The notes: a model not told the origin generated them from the sequence alone. 64,000 bases of DNA from Chrysoperla carnea (GCF_905475395.1 NC_058338.1:71187435-71251434), one strand, 5' to 3'; positions 12,801 to 25,857 are shown, counted from the first letter of the stretch. A program made the numbers and translations.

Positions 12801-15800
12801 TTAAAGACAGTTAAAGCCAAATTTTTTAAATTTGGATGATTTGCCTTCATCGCATCTTTTAAACGTATGATCACTTTTTTGTATGCATTTTTCTCGATTT
12901 CTTTGATTTCTTTTTCTTCATCGATATATCTATTTAATATGAATATTATTTTAGGCACTTTATAAGTACATCAAAATATCAGATAGTAAAGAAATGCACA
13001 CATTTCCTTTCCTTAAAGCATTCTACACACATTAGTTAGTTCAGCCCCCCTATTTGGAGCCCAAATTTTTTGAGGTACACCCTTAATAATGATCATGGAG
13101 GATGGGTTCGTAATGTTATCAAAAACAAAAATCAGAAACAGAAGTTTCACAAAAATTTGCCCCGGAACAATCTTTTGGGCTTTTTTTGAAAAATTTTGAA
13201 GAAAGACGATTTTTTGGGAAAAAATTATTGATTTTTGCTGATAAAATGGGAGAGTTGAAGATAATTCAAAAATGCGTACTTTGAGCTAAGTTTTGATCCT
13301 TTATCTTTATCCGTTCTCTACTTATAAGCAATTGAATTTTTGAAATTGACAAAATTTTTTCTCGTAAAACGGTGAGAGTGGAGGTTGGTTATAATAAGAG
13401 TATGAAAAGTAGCACTTTTTATGTATTATTTATGATATTTTTTTCGAATTGATTTTAATATTAGAAACGGGTCTATAACTGTTTGTTTTTGAAAATTGTG
13501 GAACCGCCGCTAACAATTGAGGAGGTTAGTGACCAAAATGAACCCTGTGCATATTATTAACTTGCCTTGCAGTAATTGAAGAATTAACATTTGGGGCATA
13601 TTTCAAGAATTAATTAAAACATTTTTAGTTAATAATTAATTTTTTTTTTAATTTTTGTATAAAAATATTAAATTTATTTGTTTTAAAAATACCTCCAATG
13701 TTAATTCTGTAATTATTACCAAATAAGTTAATACAAAAATTTGATTTTTTGATATTTCGTAGATACTTCGACTTGAGGGGATTCATTTTGGTCGCTGTAA
13801 ACCGACTCAATTATCAGCGGAGGTCCATCAATTTTCAAAAACAAACATTTATAGATCCGTTTCTATTATTCATACAAATTCGAAAAAAATATCATAAATA
13901 GTACAAAAAAACTACCTTTTCATACTATTATTATAGTCCACCCCCGCTCCCACCACCGTTTTCGAAAAAAAAAAATTTTAATTTCAAAATTTCAAAATTT
14001 CAATTTCTTATAAGAAGAGAACGGATAAAGAAACAGGGTCGAGAAGTTGAAGTTATATAGCGAATCAATGATTTTAACAAAAAATCGCCTTTTTTCAAAA
14101 TATTTCAACATTTTCCAAAAAAGCCGGCAAAAAGATCGTTCTGGGGCAAATTTTTGTACAAATTTTGATAACATTGAGAATTCATATCTCATGATCACAT
14201 AGTAAGTTGGTAAAATGCAAGCCTAGAATGTTAGGTATCTTGGATTCGATGCGCCTAAACGTGTATATTTCTTCAAAACAGATATTGATTAATACGGAAA
14301 TGTTTAAATTATTCAAACGCATTACTTATATTTTTATTTAGAATGAAAGGGGCATTAGTAAAATCTATTTTCTTGTCCTATAAAACGATGTCAGCATACC
14401 TAATTATACTTTAAGACCGCCTAGCTCTCAAACGAAGCAACTTGGTACAGAGGCAAGTTTAGCTAAAACGATTTATTTTGAGATGTTATATACCTGGTAG
14501 TGTATTGCACAGATCTTTTAGAGGAGCAGCCTGTATATCTCTGGGTCATTTTTAAGCACTCCGAATATTTTTATAAAATTTCGACACTCGATTCTTCCAC
14601 GCCTCTGTTAAGCATATTATTATTTCTACTTACTTATCGCCTGTGGAATTCAGCTTACACCTCAAAATACTTTGAGTATTTTTTTTCAATTTCGGATTAC
14701 TTTCAATAACTGCATCTTTTAAACTATCTATTAACTGGTTGTAAACTTCATTACTTTCTTTTACTTCTTCGTATCCGCCCCTAAGTTTATATATTTTTGG
14801 TATTTTTTTAGACATTAAATTATCAGTGTAACGTCGATGATGTCCATCTGGTGTTAATTCTGTAGAAGATGATGTTAAGGACCCACTGAAATTTTTATAT
14901 ATTGTATTAAAAAAAAGGGGAGAACATTTGATAAATTGTTTATCTTAAGATTCACAAACGAACTATGGATAATATTTTGTTTATAATAGCTCTCTCAATG
15001 ACAAAAAAAAACTACGAAGAAGTTATATTCAGATAGATTCGAATGGTCGCAGATACTTCATTTTGCCCTTTTCAAGCATTCTATCAACAACGGGTATCCT
15101 CTTATTATGAGCAATGCACTATTTGGTTAAACACTTTATTAAGTTGTTTGTAGCATTTTTTGTCACCGGAGCGGAGGAACTGTACTCTTTAACCAAATAC
15201 CTATATTCTGGTAAATCCTTTTCAAAAATATCCAAAAACTTTTGAAATTCAGATGAATTTACTCCTTGTGACATTTCTTCAATAGCTTGAACGCAATCTT
15301 TACCATCCAATAAATTTCCTGGAATATCAATTTAATTATCGTTTATTACACATTAAGAAAATTTAAGAACGTAAACTCATAATGATTTGTTCTCTCTCTG
15401 GAATTTAAATAAGAATAAGACAAAAATTCCCTGAAAAAAACTCACCTGATAAATCACCCGATTCTATTGTGGTAGGAATAATTTCGTCATTAAATCTTCG
15501 TTTTTTACCAACTCCAGATTTTTCATTAGGTTTATACCGAAACGCACGTGGTTCACTTCGGTCGCCATCCGAAGGTCGAAATAACTCTACATAAACTAGT
15601 ACTTGTTTGTTTATATTTTGGTCACGATATGGTGGCGTTCTTAATGCAATCGCGTACTGATGATGCACATCCAAATCATTAAAAATTCCTTTACCCGTCC
15701 ATGTGATTTCTTCGGTCTCATTATTAATTTCAAAAAATCTAACTTCTATATTCTTTTTTACCACTTTCTCAACAAACATAAATATTTCTTCGCCGCCGGA

Positions 15801-18800
15801 ACAAGGGCTCACTGCTTTATCCATTCTGCAGATTTTTAATTCGCCCGTCATGGCACTTTCTAAAATATATCATAAATATTACATTAAATTTTAGTGTTAG
15901 GAATAGATTTAAAGACGTTTTATCAAATAGTTTGGGTTACTGGCAAAATATTACCGAAAAGCGCATGTTTTTTCTTCTTTTCTTGTAGGAAAGAACATTC
16001 GAATAACTTTTGAATTGCGTTTTTTTTTTATAATTTGGCGTTGAGGTATCGTTAGATAATTTAGTAATTAACAAATAATTAATTAGAGATACAGTGCGTG
16101 GTTTTCAGTGGCGAATTCAATAGGGTACGGTAGGCTCTCTCCCAGAACGAATAAAAAAGTTTTTCGGGCAAATCTAAATAATTAATTCGAAATTCATATA
16201 GCCAAAGTTAAAAATTTTTAATCTGCTAATTTTTCTAATCAATTTATAGTCATTTTTTACTTAAAACGTACTTACTTGAATTATTTATTGGATCTGAAAA
16301 AACTTTATCACATATTGAATATAAAGATCCATCAAGTCTTCGTTCAAATGCCTCAAAGCATAAGGTAACAGTATTTAAATTTATTCGCTTAGTTTCTTCT
16401 TCAATTTCATTTTTAATCTACAAAAAATTATCAACAATAATCATCACGTATCACGATGGCCACAAGAATCAACTTTCAAAATTTCCTGACTTCTCGATTT
16501 TCAACTATCCCTATCCCTATTTATTATAAATGTGAAAGTAAGGATGTTTGTTTGTAACACTTTTACGCAAAAACTAATGAATGGATTTGAATGAAACTTA
16601 ACATATTCAAGTGCACTTACGGATTGACCCAAAAGTTTTGACACTAGATTTTTTTATTTATTCATTCGATAGGGGATTGTTTGAAGACCTTAAATCTGAT
16701 TTTGCGTATTCGGGAAGTTAAAATTTTCGCCTCCATCTTGGAAAATGACTTTTTCTACGTTTTGACCTATATCTTATTTCTATTCATTCAAATTTGATGA
16801 TTTTGATGTCGTTGGACTAGCCTGCGTTTTATCTTCAAACCCTTTTCATCAAAGTACACGCTACACTATTTTTTTCGTGAGTCTCTTTTTGTAACAGTAT
16901 TTTGCAAATAGTTTTTTAATAGTGCATCTTCTTCTTCAAGAGATATCTAGGTGAAATTTTTACAGCATGCTAAGGACGTAAAAAGTGAGATCAAGTTCGT
17001 AAATGAGCAACATAGGTCTATTGGGTCTTTGATAGAACCCATCTTTTAAATGGTTAGAGATAGAACGAAAATTTAAATGTAAAAAATGTTCCTTATAAAA
17101 AATAAACAACTTTTGTTTGAAACATTTTTTCGTAAACACCACTTTTTACTCATAAAGGCGCAAATTAGGTTAAAAACGCAAACTGTTACAAAAGAAACTC
17201 ACGAAAAAGTTTTGACTTTGAACACGAATAACTTTTTTGGTATCAATCGTAGCGTGTACTTTGACATAAAAAGGTTTGAAGACAGACGCAGGCCAGTTCA
17301 ACGACATCAAATTTGAATGACTAGCAACGCAAGATATAGGCCAAAACGTAAAAAAAAGTCATTTTCCAAGATGGCGGCGAAAGGGTTAATTTCCCGAATA
17401 CGCAAAATCAGATTTAAGGTCTCCAAACAAGCCCCTATCGAATGATTAAATAAAAAAATCTAGTGTCAAAACTTTTGGGTCACACCTCTACGATTTATGT
17501 AAGTACACTGGACTAAACAATAATATGGCTCATACATCAGAATAACACATGAGCTATAATTTATTAAAAGATATATTTAAAAAAAAAAAATTTTTTTTTG
17601 TTGAAATTTCATAAGACAGGGTGAAGGTGAACAATTTACTCTGTATTAAAGAGGGTATCATACAAACTTCTTACATTAAAAAAAAAAAAAAATTAATGAT
17701 TATTTGAGACATATCTGTGTAAAACAATCGAATTTTTACATAATGTTTTGTTTAACGGTTAGTGAATTATATTTTCTCTTTATTTATTCCCATTTTTTAA
17801 GCAATAATTAATATATTTCTAAACAAATTTATTGAAGTTAAAACTTCTTTTGACACGTTGCGCATTTTTTGGGAGAAAAAAAATCATGAAACTAGCGTCA
17901 TCGGTGTCTGAATTTGAATTTAACTCCTATTACATTAGGTCTTACTATTCAAATGAATTTATTCCCACCATATATCTAAAATTGTGAACAGCTATTTGAA
18001 TAGTATTGAGGTGTTATTTATTATTATTCAGGTATAGTGAATATATTTTTATTAGAGCTATATGCGATCTCAGGCCGAAGGAAGCCAGTCAGGTTAGCCA
18101 AGGTATATGTTAAGCGAGATAAAATATCAGAAATCAGATATTTCTTAGATTTTCTGATTTCCATATCTTATATTTAAAAACATATAAAATAGATACTTAC
18201 AGCAACTTTATCATGCGTTTTTAATTCTTGCTTTGGTCCCAACCTTCTCTTTTCTCTATACATTCGTGTTTTTTTCTTGGTTAATTCATCGTTAATAAAC
18301 TTACGGGCGGTGTGAATGATTCCCATATTAGAAAAACTAATTAAACAAAATTTGGTATTTTTAAAATCACTTATGACCAGGGGTAGAGATCTGAAAATTC
18401 TTTCTTAACTTTAAATTTGAGGTAACATTTCGGTTTATCTATAATTTCCATGACGATGAGAACATACATTGATCTAGCAAGGATTGAATCGTAGTAGAAC
18501 TCTTAACGTATTTAAATTGATCACGTATACTTAGGATCGGAATCTATCCTAGCCTTGAACGATTGAATCCTCGAGCAATTTAATTGAAAGATGTCACTAC
18601 TGAATCGCTCCTTGAGTTGAGCCTCAGAACGAATAGTCACTGTAGTTTAACTCGAGGAGTTAACAAGAGGAGTTGACAAAAGATTGTACTCGTTTTTAAT
18701 TCATCTAGATTTTCTATAAATTAAAATACATAACTTTTTACTAAATTTTGAATAATTCTGAAGGAAAAAATAAAATAAAAATCTTGCAGGGTAAAAATAA

Positions 18801-21800
18801 CGAAACAGCATAGTATTATTTACCAGAATTTTAATTATTTTTACTATAAATTTTCCAGTGTTCTTCAACTCTCTAAGGATCCGCTTTCCTACTGATTCAC
18901 TCAAGTCTAATTCTGTTGGTAGTCTATACTAGACGAGACCGTCTCGCAGTATGATTTCAGGTAGACAGTCAGTAAGTTGAGGCAATACATGCAGCAGTAA
19001 CACTAATAGTTCCTATGAAGGATTCAATTCTCAGACGATTGAATTGTTCAAGCGTTAAATATTTGTACTCTCCTATTTTAACTTCCTGCGGATATCAATA
19101 CCTATTTTGATCATAAGTTATCCAAATTTCGAAATTTCAAACCCTACCCCTGATTATGAGATATCAAAAATGACTAAATAAATTTTATTTCTTACACCGC
19201 TTCAAATCCTAAATCGGGGCCCACTTCGATGTCATGAGGATCCGGATCATCTTCTCGCATTAATCGATGCGGATGAGGAAATTGCTCGTGCCCGTCTTTT
19301 GTTGGTGCTGTATACAAACTACAGCGTACAATTGCCGGTTTTGAATAATTTCGAAGCTATAAGTTAAATAAACAAGAAAAATTTATCAACTGAAATATTA
19401 AATAAAATATATGAACATACCTCAACGGTCGGATAAGTAACTTTTACAGACTTGTCTGAATTTTTCCCGTTAAGACATCCATGTGTCCCGGCCATTTCCG
19501 ATTTATAACGGAAACGAAATTTTTCCACTGGTTGTTCTGTGATAACCAGTTGTGGTTCATCTAATAATAATTAATTTGTTAGCTTTGAACGCAGTAAGAC
19601 AAATGAGGACTCAGCGGATTTTATCGAATTTCATAAAAAAGTTAGCATTTTTATAAAAAAACAATACTTCGAAAAAATCCACCGCTTCAATTTAAATATC
19701 TACTCGAATTGATAATTAGATTAGCAAATCGAATAACAGAAAAATTTTACCCAAATAACAAGTTTTTTTTTTTTTTTTTGTTATTTAGAGAAAATGTCTT
19801 ACAAATTTTCAGTCATTTACGCGGATAATTAAAATTTATGCCTCGCTTTAAAATCTTACAGAAAATATAGTCGTATGAGAAATCTACAACTCTTTTATGA
19901 TAAACATTTGCATTTTACTACTTAATAATAGTCTTAGAGACGGTATAAGGTCGACCTTCACCCATATGACAACCACATGAGACATATTTCTTATGAAATT
20001 TTATTATGTATGAAAATAATGGTATAGACTGCAAAAATTTGATTAAATTTGATTTATTTAAAAATAGCCATGAACACTTTTCAATAGGCAAGTTATCAAA
20101 GCCGTGTTGATTAATCAATAAAATTTCTTAAAAAATATGTCTCATATGGTTATCAGATGGATGAAAGTCCCCCCCTAAAATCTTAACATTTCGGTAAATA
20201 TTAGATTTATAAAATGATCTAGGAAAATTCATTTTCTACAACTTAGCTAATTATTATTATTTCCTTTTTATACCATGCATATATGTAATATGCAAGGTAT
20301 ATTAAGTTTAGTCACAAGTTTGTAACGCTTGAAATATTGATGCTAAGCAAAAAATCTTTATTTTCGTCAACAACTAGTTTTCGGAAAAAATCCGCAATTT
20401 TTTTTTTTCAAATGCTTATATCTCGAAAACGGTGAGGTTAAGTAAAAAATGTACAGGATCAAAAAATGCTTAGAATTGTCCAAAATATAAAGTCCATTAG
20501 TTTTTTTTAAATGTTTAATAAAGACAACATGGTGTCCGAGAGTAGGGAACTTCTGCCCCGCCGGATGGGCCTAAATCGAAAAATCACAAGCGCTCACGTA
20601 TATAACATTTTTGAGTACACTCAGACAAACATTTTCCAACTTGCGTAATCATTACAGTCTATATATGGTATTTCAACAATTAACTCAGTCAATAGTTTGT
20701 TTTCACTTGTTAAGTGTAATAATCGAATTGATGGACACACTTGAAGTAAAAAAATTAAAAACTACATATATTGTCGGAGTTAAAACCATTGAGTCCCGAA
20801 ATAATAACTATAAAAGCATTGTAACCATCTATGAATTATTCTCTGTTAAGAAATTATTTACGATGTTGGTTAAAATTTACCAGAATCAAATATTAACACA
20901 TGGTTCTCGGTCGAATACTCGATTCGTATAAATATTCCCAAAGATAAAAAAATAATATAAAATAAAAAATTAAACCTTTTCTGTAATTCGAAAAACCCAT
21001 CGCTTCTGGAGATGATAAATCACAATATCTGTTGTCGGAGTCTTGCGATTCGCTTTCAGGAGGGCTAGGTAAAATCTCCATTAGATTTGGTAAATCTAAA
21101 ATTAATAAACAAAAATTAATATTTTAAGCAAATTATTTGTTTTAAGAAAATTTGTTTCCCATTCATTTTCATGAAATTAATGGAAAATTCAGTTTTGACT
21201 TAGGAAAATTAAAGATTGCAATTCTAGTACAATATGTTTTTTTATGGGATTCAGCTCAAAATGTTGTATGTGTGTCTAGAACAAAGTCATATTTATTAGA
21301 ATGGTTGCTTTCGTCATGCCACGAGCGAGAGCACCTATTAATAGAAGTTAAATCAATCTAATTCTGCTGAAAAATTTTAAAATTTGAGGAAAAAGCAATT
21401 GAACCTTATATTTTGGGCTATTCTAAACATTTTTAATGTTGTGACATTTTTTCCTAAATTACACTAACACTGTATTTGAGATACAAGTGATTAAAAAAAC
21501 CTAATTTTGATGAAAACTTGGTATTGATAAAGAAGTCTGCTTTTTTCTCTTCTATGATTTTTCAGCAGAAAAAATAGTTCTTTCTAATCAATATGGATTT
21601 GTTCTACACACGAAAAAAATCATATGGTACTTTAGAATTACAACCTTAAATGCATCATTTTCTGCAGTATAAAGGTCTTTGTCTTAGATAAAGCTAGATC
21701 AGATTGTAAAATTTTTGTCAAAACTGAATTTTCCATTAATTTCAGGACAGTGAATGGGGATAACGCCAAAAAAATTAGATTAATTTTGATTGAGTTCCAT

Positions 21801-23920
21801 TCATTAAAATTGAAAATTTTAAATAAGTTTGTCTCAATGGGAGTGAATTTAAAATTAAAATCTAAAATTTTGTCCCATTCAATCCCTTTCGTTTAAATTT
21901 TGAAAATGTTGAATAGCCTGAAACGAAATTTTTGTGAAATTTATAAAAACAAATATAGTCAATTTTTACCATTTTCTTAAGGGCTGGGAACCTCTTGGGA
22001 AAAATATTTTTTGATTCCAATTTTAATAACAATAATTGATTGAGATAATTTTGACCCAAAAATCAATCAAAATCGGATTCATTTCTATGTTTTATGCGCC
22101 TTTTTGAAAATATATGCATTATGCATACAAAAGGATAGAAATCATCCCAGGAACTGAAAGCCAGCCGGTTTCAAGAGCGATGTTAAATATACGCACTATT
22201 GTTTTAACTAGTTGTCAGTTCATTGGATTTTATAGATTCCTGAGAGATTTATGCTGCTTCTTTTTTCAACATATTTAAATTAGTTTTAAACTGGGTTTTC
22301 CTAAAAATGTATTTTTTAAAAATTTTCGGATTATTACGATTTTCTTAAAGAATTTTCTTTTTCTCATTTTTATTTGCAATTTTAATAAAAAATATCTACT
22401 AAGATAATTTTAACTAAAATATTATGAAAATCATATTCGTACGTGTTAATCTGTCTGTTTCATGTTTCATATGATCCATGCTAATTCATTGGATTTTAAA
22501 TTTGCTCCCTGTTAAGCAGGTATTTTGAGAACCATACTTTAAAACGGATTTTATCCGATGGCACAAAAAAAGTTATCATGAAAATTGAATAAACAAATTT
22601 TTTATCGAGGTTCTACGATTTTTTCTTTTTTTTTTTTAATAAAATCTTTTCGGAAAAATGTTACCAACCCTATAGATTTAGGATCCGTTTGAAAATTTGG
22701 AATTGATTGAAATAGTAATGAATCGAAAATTTTAATTTGCCATGGTTCGATAATTCATAATAATAGGAAATTGACTGGAATTTTTTACAGAGCATTATAA
22801 AAAGAAATTGATTGAAATTTTGTTTTCCTCCAGTGCCTCTACTGTTAATGAGGCTCACCGGGCGCACATATTCCTACCCTCGTACAGTGGCGTGCTGGGT
22901 TATATACCTCTAATAAAGATAAAAAGTAAAAATCTAAGACATGGTTCACTTTGTAAATAATATAAGAGTTTTTATAGGCAGGATATCTCCGGAAATGTTC
23001 GGAGATAATCAATTTTTACAAGCTTTTATTTAACTTGGAATGTATGTATTCATATATGTTTATCCGGGTGGAATCTTGCAACTCAATTTTGAAGCAGTTA
23101 CCGTGAACCGAGTGAGCTGAAATTTTGCATACGCCCTAAGTTTGGATAACAACGCATGGTTAGATAAGTTAATCAAGAATGAATCAAAAAATTAATAAGT
23201 ATGTGAAGTGGATGAGGCGCTCCGATACATTTTTGATATTTTAAATTAAACGCCGCCTCAAGCTTTTACAATAGTCGTGTATGAGTGACTCATAGAAAAA
23301 AAATTAAAAAATTTTTTTTTTAATTATTAAATTGATATTTATTAAAATTGCTTCCTGGAAATAACCTTTCCTTGCTAATTATGATAAGACTAAAATTTCA
23401 AAGCAATTTATCAGTTATGATACCATTTTTTTCATACATTGTTCTTCCAACTAGAGAGATTTTCTTAGCTGAAATCGCTGACAATCGTTATGTATTTTGT
23501 GAAAATAAGCAAACATTCCAAATTTGATCAAGGAGGATTATAACGTTCGTGAATTCTCTAAAAAGCATATAAATTTATTTAATATATTAACGAGTTTGGG
23601 GGGAATAACAGAATTTATCACTCTGATAAACATTGTATATTTTTGTGTTGCCCTAAACTAAAAACAAATGTTTTCATTGTTTTATATAAAAAGTTCGACT
23701 TATATTATTGATAGCATTGATAATGTTTGCCTATTAATATTAATTTCTAATATAATATCTAATCAAAAAATAATATTTTCAAAACTGAAAGTGTAATTGA
23801 TAAGCAAAATTCTTTTTTCTACCCAATGTAAAACTTACCAAGTTCATGTTGTGACGCATAATCAAAATTATCCATAATATTAAGCGAAATTACTGGACGA
23901 CGATTAAAAATTGTTTCCAT
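9891..23920 (-). CDS. Rel: Relish, NF-kappaB p105-like factor (15 exons, about 935 aa)
   Basis: Exons in reading order: 23839-23920, 20976-21095, 19421-19560, 19196-19356, 18201-18336, 16276-16417, 15446-15859, 15201-15318, 14634-14885, 12774-12929, 11574-11896, 11055-11332, 10858-10989, 10050-10301, 9891-9992; phases agree throughout. It is the precursor of the immune NF-kappaB factor activated by the IMD pathway: the C-terminal inhibitor half is cut off and the Rel half enters the nucleus. Residues about 68-400 form the Rel homology domain (RFRYKSEM at 83-90, then an IPT half) with a nuclear signal KKRR near 379. Six ankyrin repeats follow in exons 11-13 (GETALHRAVELG, TAVHLAVRS, SALHMAVTN, TALHKAVAE). 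After an acidic stretch comes a death-like domain (LWEKLAEFFGCQDF). Length is close to Drosophila Relish (about 970). The end of exon 8 is uncertain, exon 10 may be optional, and the start rests on the first in-frame ATG of exon 1. Confidence 0.88.
10440..10614. mobile_element. Small inverted-repeat element in a Relish intron
   Basis: GCGCTGCAGTAGCAAAAG on the left and CTTTTGCTACACAAGCGC on the right are inverted matches at 16 of 18 positions. Between them a direct repeat (GAGAAGGATAGAGAAGTTCA) occurs twice. The class is unknown. It may be a short MITE. Confidence 0.45.
12774..12929 (-). other. Relish cassette exon (exon 10), duplicate of part of exon 9
   Basis: This 156-base exon is a multiple of three and is flanked by phase-2 introns, so including or skipping it leaves the frame intact. 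Its end reads LKDAMKANHPNLK...LDPTGDK, matching LKDAVIESNPKLKK...LNSTGDK at the end of exon 9 (14634-14885). Both use the same donor context, AA|GTAAGT. It therefore looks like a tandem exon duplication placed just before the first ankyrin repeat. Confidence 0.7.
13091..14196. mobile_element. Large foldback palindrome in a Relish intron
   Basis: The left arm (13091-13548) and right arm (13780-14196) are inverted partners, for example AATGTTATCAAAA against TTTTGATAACATT, TATCCGTTCTCT against AGAGAACGGATA, and TTGTTTTTGAAAATTG against CAATTTTCAAAAACAA. A spacer of about 230 bases separates them. It lies between the two duplicated Relish exons. No transposase is present. Confidence 0.75.
16610..17509. 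mobile_element. Foldback MITE, 900 bp, in a Relish intron
   Basis: The ends are AGTGCACTTAC and GTAAGTACACT. Arms of about 400 bp pair along their length: CCAAAAGTTTTGACACTAG against CTAGTGTCAAAACTTTTGG, and GGAAAATGACTTTTT against AAAGTCATTTTCC. The unpaired centre (about 16930-17100) has a relative at 29985-30130. The element sits in an older repeat that begins near 16505. Confidence 0.75.
18378..19152. mobile_element. hAT-type MITE, family B, copy 1
   Basis: It is 775 bp with terminal inverted repeats CAGGGGTAG and CTACCCCTG, a common hAT end. The flanks (TTATGA on both sides) look like a decayed 8-bp target duplication. It lies in the Relish intron between exons 4 and 5. A second copy of the same length is at 44559-45324. 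Confidence 0.75.
19955..20167. mobile_element. Short foldback element
   Basis: Two arms of about 50 bases, containing CATGAGACATATTTCTTATG and its inverted partner ending AATATGTCTCATATGG, are separated by about 110 bases. It is in a Relish intron and non-coding. The open frame across it is not a gene. Confidence 0.6.
21155..21760. mobile_element. Foldback MITE in the first Relish intron
   Basis: The left end reads TTTCCCATTCA and the right end TGAATGGGGA. Inside, ATTAATGGAAAATTCAGTTT pairs with AAACTGAATTTTCCATTAAT without a mismatch. The element is about 606 bp and non-coding; the frame at 21152-21361 is part of it. Confidence 0.7.
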
Positions 23921-24122
23921 TTTTTAATAATTTTTCAAATAAACACAAGAATTAACCTTAAAACTATTTATCCGAGCACACAAATAATATACAAATAAAA
24001 TATGAATATTACCAAGTAAATTGTTTTACATGAAACATACCTCAGTTATCTTTTAAACGTAATAAATATTTCCATGAATAACATTGAAAATTTTTGTATT
24101 CAATTAATGTACTTTTTTTACT

Positions 24123-24134
24123 GGGTACTTCCCC
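24123..24134. promoter_or_regulatory. Possible kappaB site upstream of Relish
   Basis: GGGTACTTCCCC fits the loose insect pattern GGG, four to five bases, CCC. It lies about 200 bases upstream of the Relish start codon, where an autoregulatory site would be expected. A single 12-base match is weak evidence. Confidence 0.3.
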
Positions 24135-24466
24135 GGCTGGAAACAAAGCAAATAAATTTGTGGTTTGTTTTCTTTTTCTAAAAGCCCGTTTTACAATCAA
24201 CACTACAACGCATCAACTAATCAAGCTGTATGTCATGTCACATCACGTGAGTATAATTTAAACCATCATAGTTAAAATTTAACCCTTTCAGTACTTATGC
24301 GATGCCTTACTTATTTTAGTACATTATACCTTATTCAGACTTATTCTAACAATCGCCATGTTTGCCTTGATGTAATCGAAAATTCGTCATGTTTGGCCTA
24401 GCGTAAAAATCTATTCAGAAGAACAATAACAATAATGCTGAGCTAATAAGACATTTAAATCGTAAC

Positions 24467-24660
24467 CAGGCCCGTAGCCAGACCAAACTAGTAGTACGGG
24501 CTCAAAGTAGCAAAAGATGGGCAGGATTATAAATTTATATCAATTGATTCAATGCTTGATATTTTTCTAAAGTTTAGTTTTTTCTTGGATGGGAAGTACG
24601 GGCTAAGAAGTTTAGAATACGGGCATCGCCCGTACATGCCCGTACGTGGCTACGGACTTG
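24467..24660. mobile_element. hAT-type MITE with perfect target duplication
   Basis: The ends are CAGGCCCGTAGCCA and TGGCTACGGACTTG, and ATCGTAAC is duplicated exactly at 24459-24466 and 24661-24668. At 194 bp it is non-coding. The exact 8-bp duplication makes the boundaries firm. Confidence 0.85.
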
Positions 24661-25857
24661 ATCGTAACAGCAATGCTTTTTTAACTTCAAGAAATTGGTC
24701 CTTAAAAATCACTACCATTCAACACTTTTTGTTATTATACATATTTGGATGGATGAAAAAATTTAGTTTAGACTCGAGACAGTCTTAAAGACATCCTTTT
24801 TTGGCAAAAAAATAAAAAATAGCATTGTGTAAATATTGATTTATTTTTGTCAGCCAGCGTTTGAAAACATGAATATTCAATCTTAATATGTGCAAATCAT
24901 AAACAATGGCATACGTTTTACTTCTTTAGGAGCATTATGAAAAAATTATGAGAGTGAATTTTTATTTTTGCGCGCGCACAGTGTGACGCAAAAACTACAT
25001 GTTCAAGTTATTTTTAATTTTTTAACACTATGAAGTTAGTAGATAAACGAAGTGTCACTCACAACCACGCACAACAGACATTACCTGGAGTATGTATTAT
25101 TTGCATACGGTATTTATAAATTAGAAGAAGTATTACCTAATATAGGAGGTAATAATAACTATGGCGTTTCTTAATGTAAAGCGGGCACTATAAATTGCAT
25201 ATCAGCATGATTATGTGTCATTCTTTGTAAATATCCGCAAACCTAGCACCTGTTTGGAAGATTTTTCTTAGGTTTTTTGAGCTTTGATTTTTCTTAGATC
25301 ATTCTTTTTCTCTTCTAATAATACCAATTGAAACATTTTAAAGGAAGTGCTCCGTGTAAATATTCAGGCAAATATATTTATTTCCTATTCTTGAACTTTT
25401 GATAATGTTTATCAACAAATTATCACATTTTATTCAAAAAAAACATTGAATACTGCAATTTTTAACTTATTGTTATACCTAATAAGAATTTGTCACTTAT
25501 TCTGCTCTCGTGCGAAAATCTTACTAGACGCACTGGGCGGGTGATAGCTTGGGCCTGAGGCCTGAACTAGGCTTATAGTCATGCCTCAGTTAGCCTTTGT
25601 AGGCCTGACCAAGTAGAAGGTGGAAACTTAACATGCGTTTTATGATAACAAAATTTATAAATATAATGCAAAAAATAATAAATAAACTATAAAGGGGAAG
25701 GAGGTAGTAAAATCATAAGCATACTTGATAAAAACTTATTGAGATGTTTGTTTAATTTTTCTATTAATTAATTAGAGTTTGATTATTCTAATTTCAAAAT
25801 ATGCTTAATAAAATCGCCTGATTAAATATAAATTTTTTTTCCTATGAATTTCGATTC

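Noticed and set aside
20611-20931. 106-codon open frame on + within Relish
   Set aside because: No ATG context, splice sites or family motif; it lies in a Relish intron on the opposite strand and looks fortuitous.
20264-22134. One large transposon between CCTTTTTATACCATGCATATA and its rough inverse
   Set aside because: A Relish exon (20976-21095) and an independent foldback element lie between them, and the end match is weak.
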